From JAIYCX01 sp964353175 (GTDB lineage Bacteria > Bdellovibrionota_C > UBA2361 > SZUA-149 > DAOLCO01): a DNA stretch of 64,000 nucleotides. Below the pieces are notes generated by a model. That model searched no databases, was not told where the DNA came from, and saw only the letters and a list, made by a program, of their open reading frames with translations. Positions 63,613 through 64,000 of this stretch are shown here, one piece after another. Both the position numbers and the translations under genes were made by a program. The stretch covers positions 1-64,000 of the forward strand of contig CAYGUX010000008.1 of assembly GCA_964353175.1 (NCBI GenBank), in the 5' to 3' direction. Each line of letters opens with the position of its first letter. Position 1 is the stretch's first letter.

Positions 63613-64000
63613 TTAGGACCTAGCGGTCCTAAACTTTTCAAAATTCAACTGACATTGAGTGGACCTCAACTTTCTAGCACTCTCTGTTTGCCATTGATGA
63701 TTATCAATTAACTTCAAAGTTAAAGAATGAAAAACTTCATCGCTTAAATCTAGCTCCTTTTGAAGCAATTTACCTTTCTTGAAAAAATCATCGCGCCCTA
63801 AGTTACTTAAATCGGCATCTAACAAATACTCCGCTAGACCTGAGGAAATTGTCCTTACAAAGATAGAGCCTAAATCATTTAACTTAGTATCAATAATCAT
63901 ATCAGACACTATTGTTATTTCCTCTGGAGTATAGGTCCCCGCTTCCTTCATAGCTTTAATCGCAAACTCCGCTCCTAGCACTTCATTATCTTCCATACGA
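63613..64000 (-). CDS. HD-domain phosphohydrolase, C-terminal part (runs off window)
   Basis: The frame has an ATG at 63996 but stays open to the window edge, and the sequence begins in the middle of an HD fold: EDNEVLGAEFAIKAMKEAG corresponds to the helix after the HD motif. AEYLLDADLSNLGRDDFF carries the last metal-binding Asp, and NHQWQTESARKLRSTQ is the family's usual closing stretch. So the gene is cut by the window and the HD motif lies beyond 64000. The last codons are part of a 10-bp inverted repeat, GTTTAGGACC (63611-63620) with GGTCCTAAAC (63625-63634). Confidence 0.7.
   Translation of the reverse strand, partial: RMEDNEVLGAEFAIKAMKEAGTYTPEEITIVSDMIIDTKLNDLGSIFVRTISSGLAEYLLDADLSNLGRDDFFKKGKLLQKELDLSDEVFHSLTLKLIDNHQWQTESARKLRSTQCQLNFEKFRTARS

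Noticed and set aside
1..64000. CRISPR arrays, rRNA and tRNA genes.
   Set aside because: No regularly spaced direct repeats and no rRNA or tRNA sequence were seen by eye on either strand.

Overview
The window comes from an AT-rich, diderm (Gram-negative) bacterium. Evidence for an outer membrane is a heptosyltransferase / Kdo-kinase-like / heptosyltransferase gene set, several lipoproteins with clear lipoboxes and outer-membrane barrel proteins ending in Phe. Respiration is indicated by a complete alternative complex III operon (actABCDEF) and a RegB/RegA-type redox two-component pair; division by minCDE; a probably flagellar regulatory pair by csrA-fliW. This mix fits a proteobacterium-like lineage, perhaps one of the former deltaproteobacterial groups, but no rRNA or ribosomal protein gene is present, so the assignment is only a guess.

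Layout. 1-2080 is accessory DNA: a frameshifted small gene, a 151-bp structure resembling an integron attC site, a vapBC toxin-antitoxin pair with a readable promoter/operator, and a decayed antitoxin gene. 2082-5652 holds three periplasmic amino-acid-type solute-binding proteins with no permease or ATPase genes. 5957-11340 has a secreted Cys-rich protein, glucokinase, clpS-clpA and aroB, closed by a strong hairpin. 11542-13088 is a scar in which a truncated nucleotidyltransferase runs head-on into a frameshifted membrane glycosyltransferase-like gene. 13216-18954 has a bifunctional aspartokinase-homoserine dehydrogenase, an outer-membrane protein/lipoprotein pair and the RegB/RegA-like pair.

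18951-21707 encodes a 918-residue protein with an apparent clan CD (caspase-like) His/Cys dyad at its C-terminus. After a palindromic repeat come minCDE and the act operon (both minus strand), then argS on the plus strand and a 1470-residue coiled-coil/glycine-zipper protein of unknown function. A REP-associated tyrosine transposase (39027-40007) sits between 14-bp inverted repeats, and related short motifs are scattered through the window. 40253-48084 has a PurD-like ATP-grasp enzyme, a methyltransferase, an unknown membrane-anchored protein, the LPS core genes and a homologue of spore-photoproduct-lyase-type radical SAM proteins that lacks the cluster cysteines.

48409-64000 carries an M48 metallopeptidase lipoprotein overlapping a GH10 xylanase-like lipoprotein, an NtrC-type activator with a degenerate receiver, csrA-fliW, HDOD and STAS regulators, and a two-gene operon of a FecR-TPR-outer-membrane-barrel protein followed by a CHASE2 adenylate cyclase. 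The window ends with a lipoprotein, a widespread-type palindromic repeat and a partial HD-domain gene. The most unusual items are the caspase-like protein, the cluster-less radical SAM homologue, the FecR-TPR-barrel/CHASE2 pair, the giant glycine-zipper protein and the attC-like site beside vapBC. All functional calls are from reading the sequence; no database search was possible.
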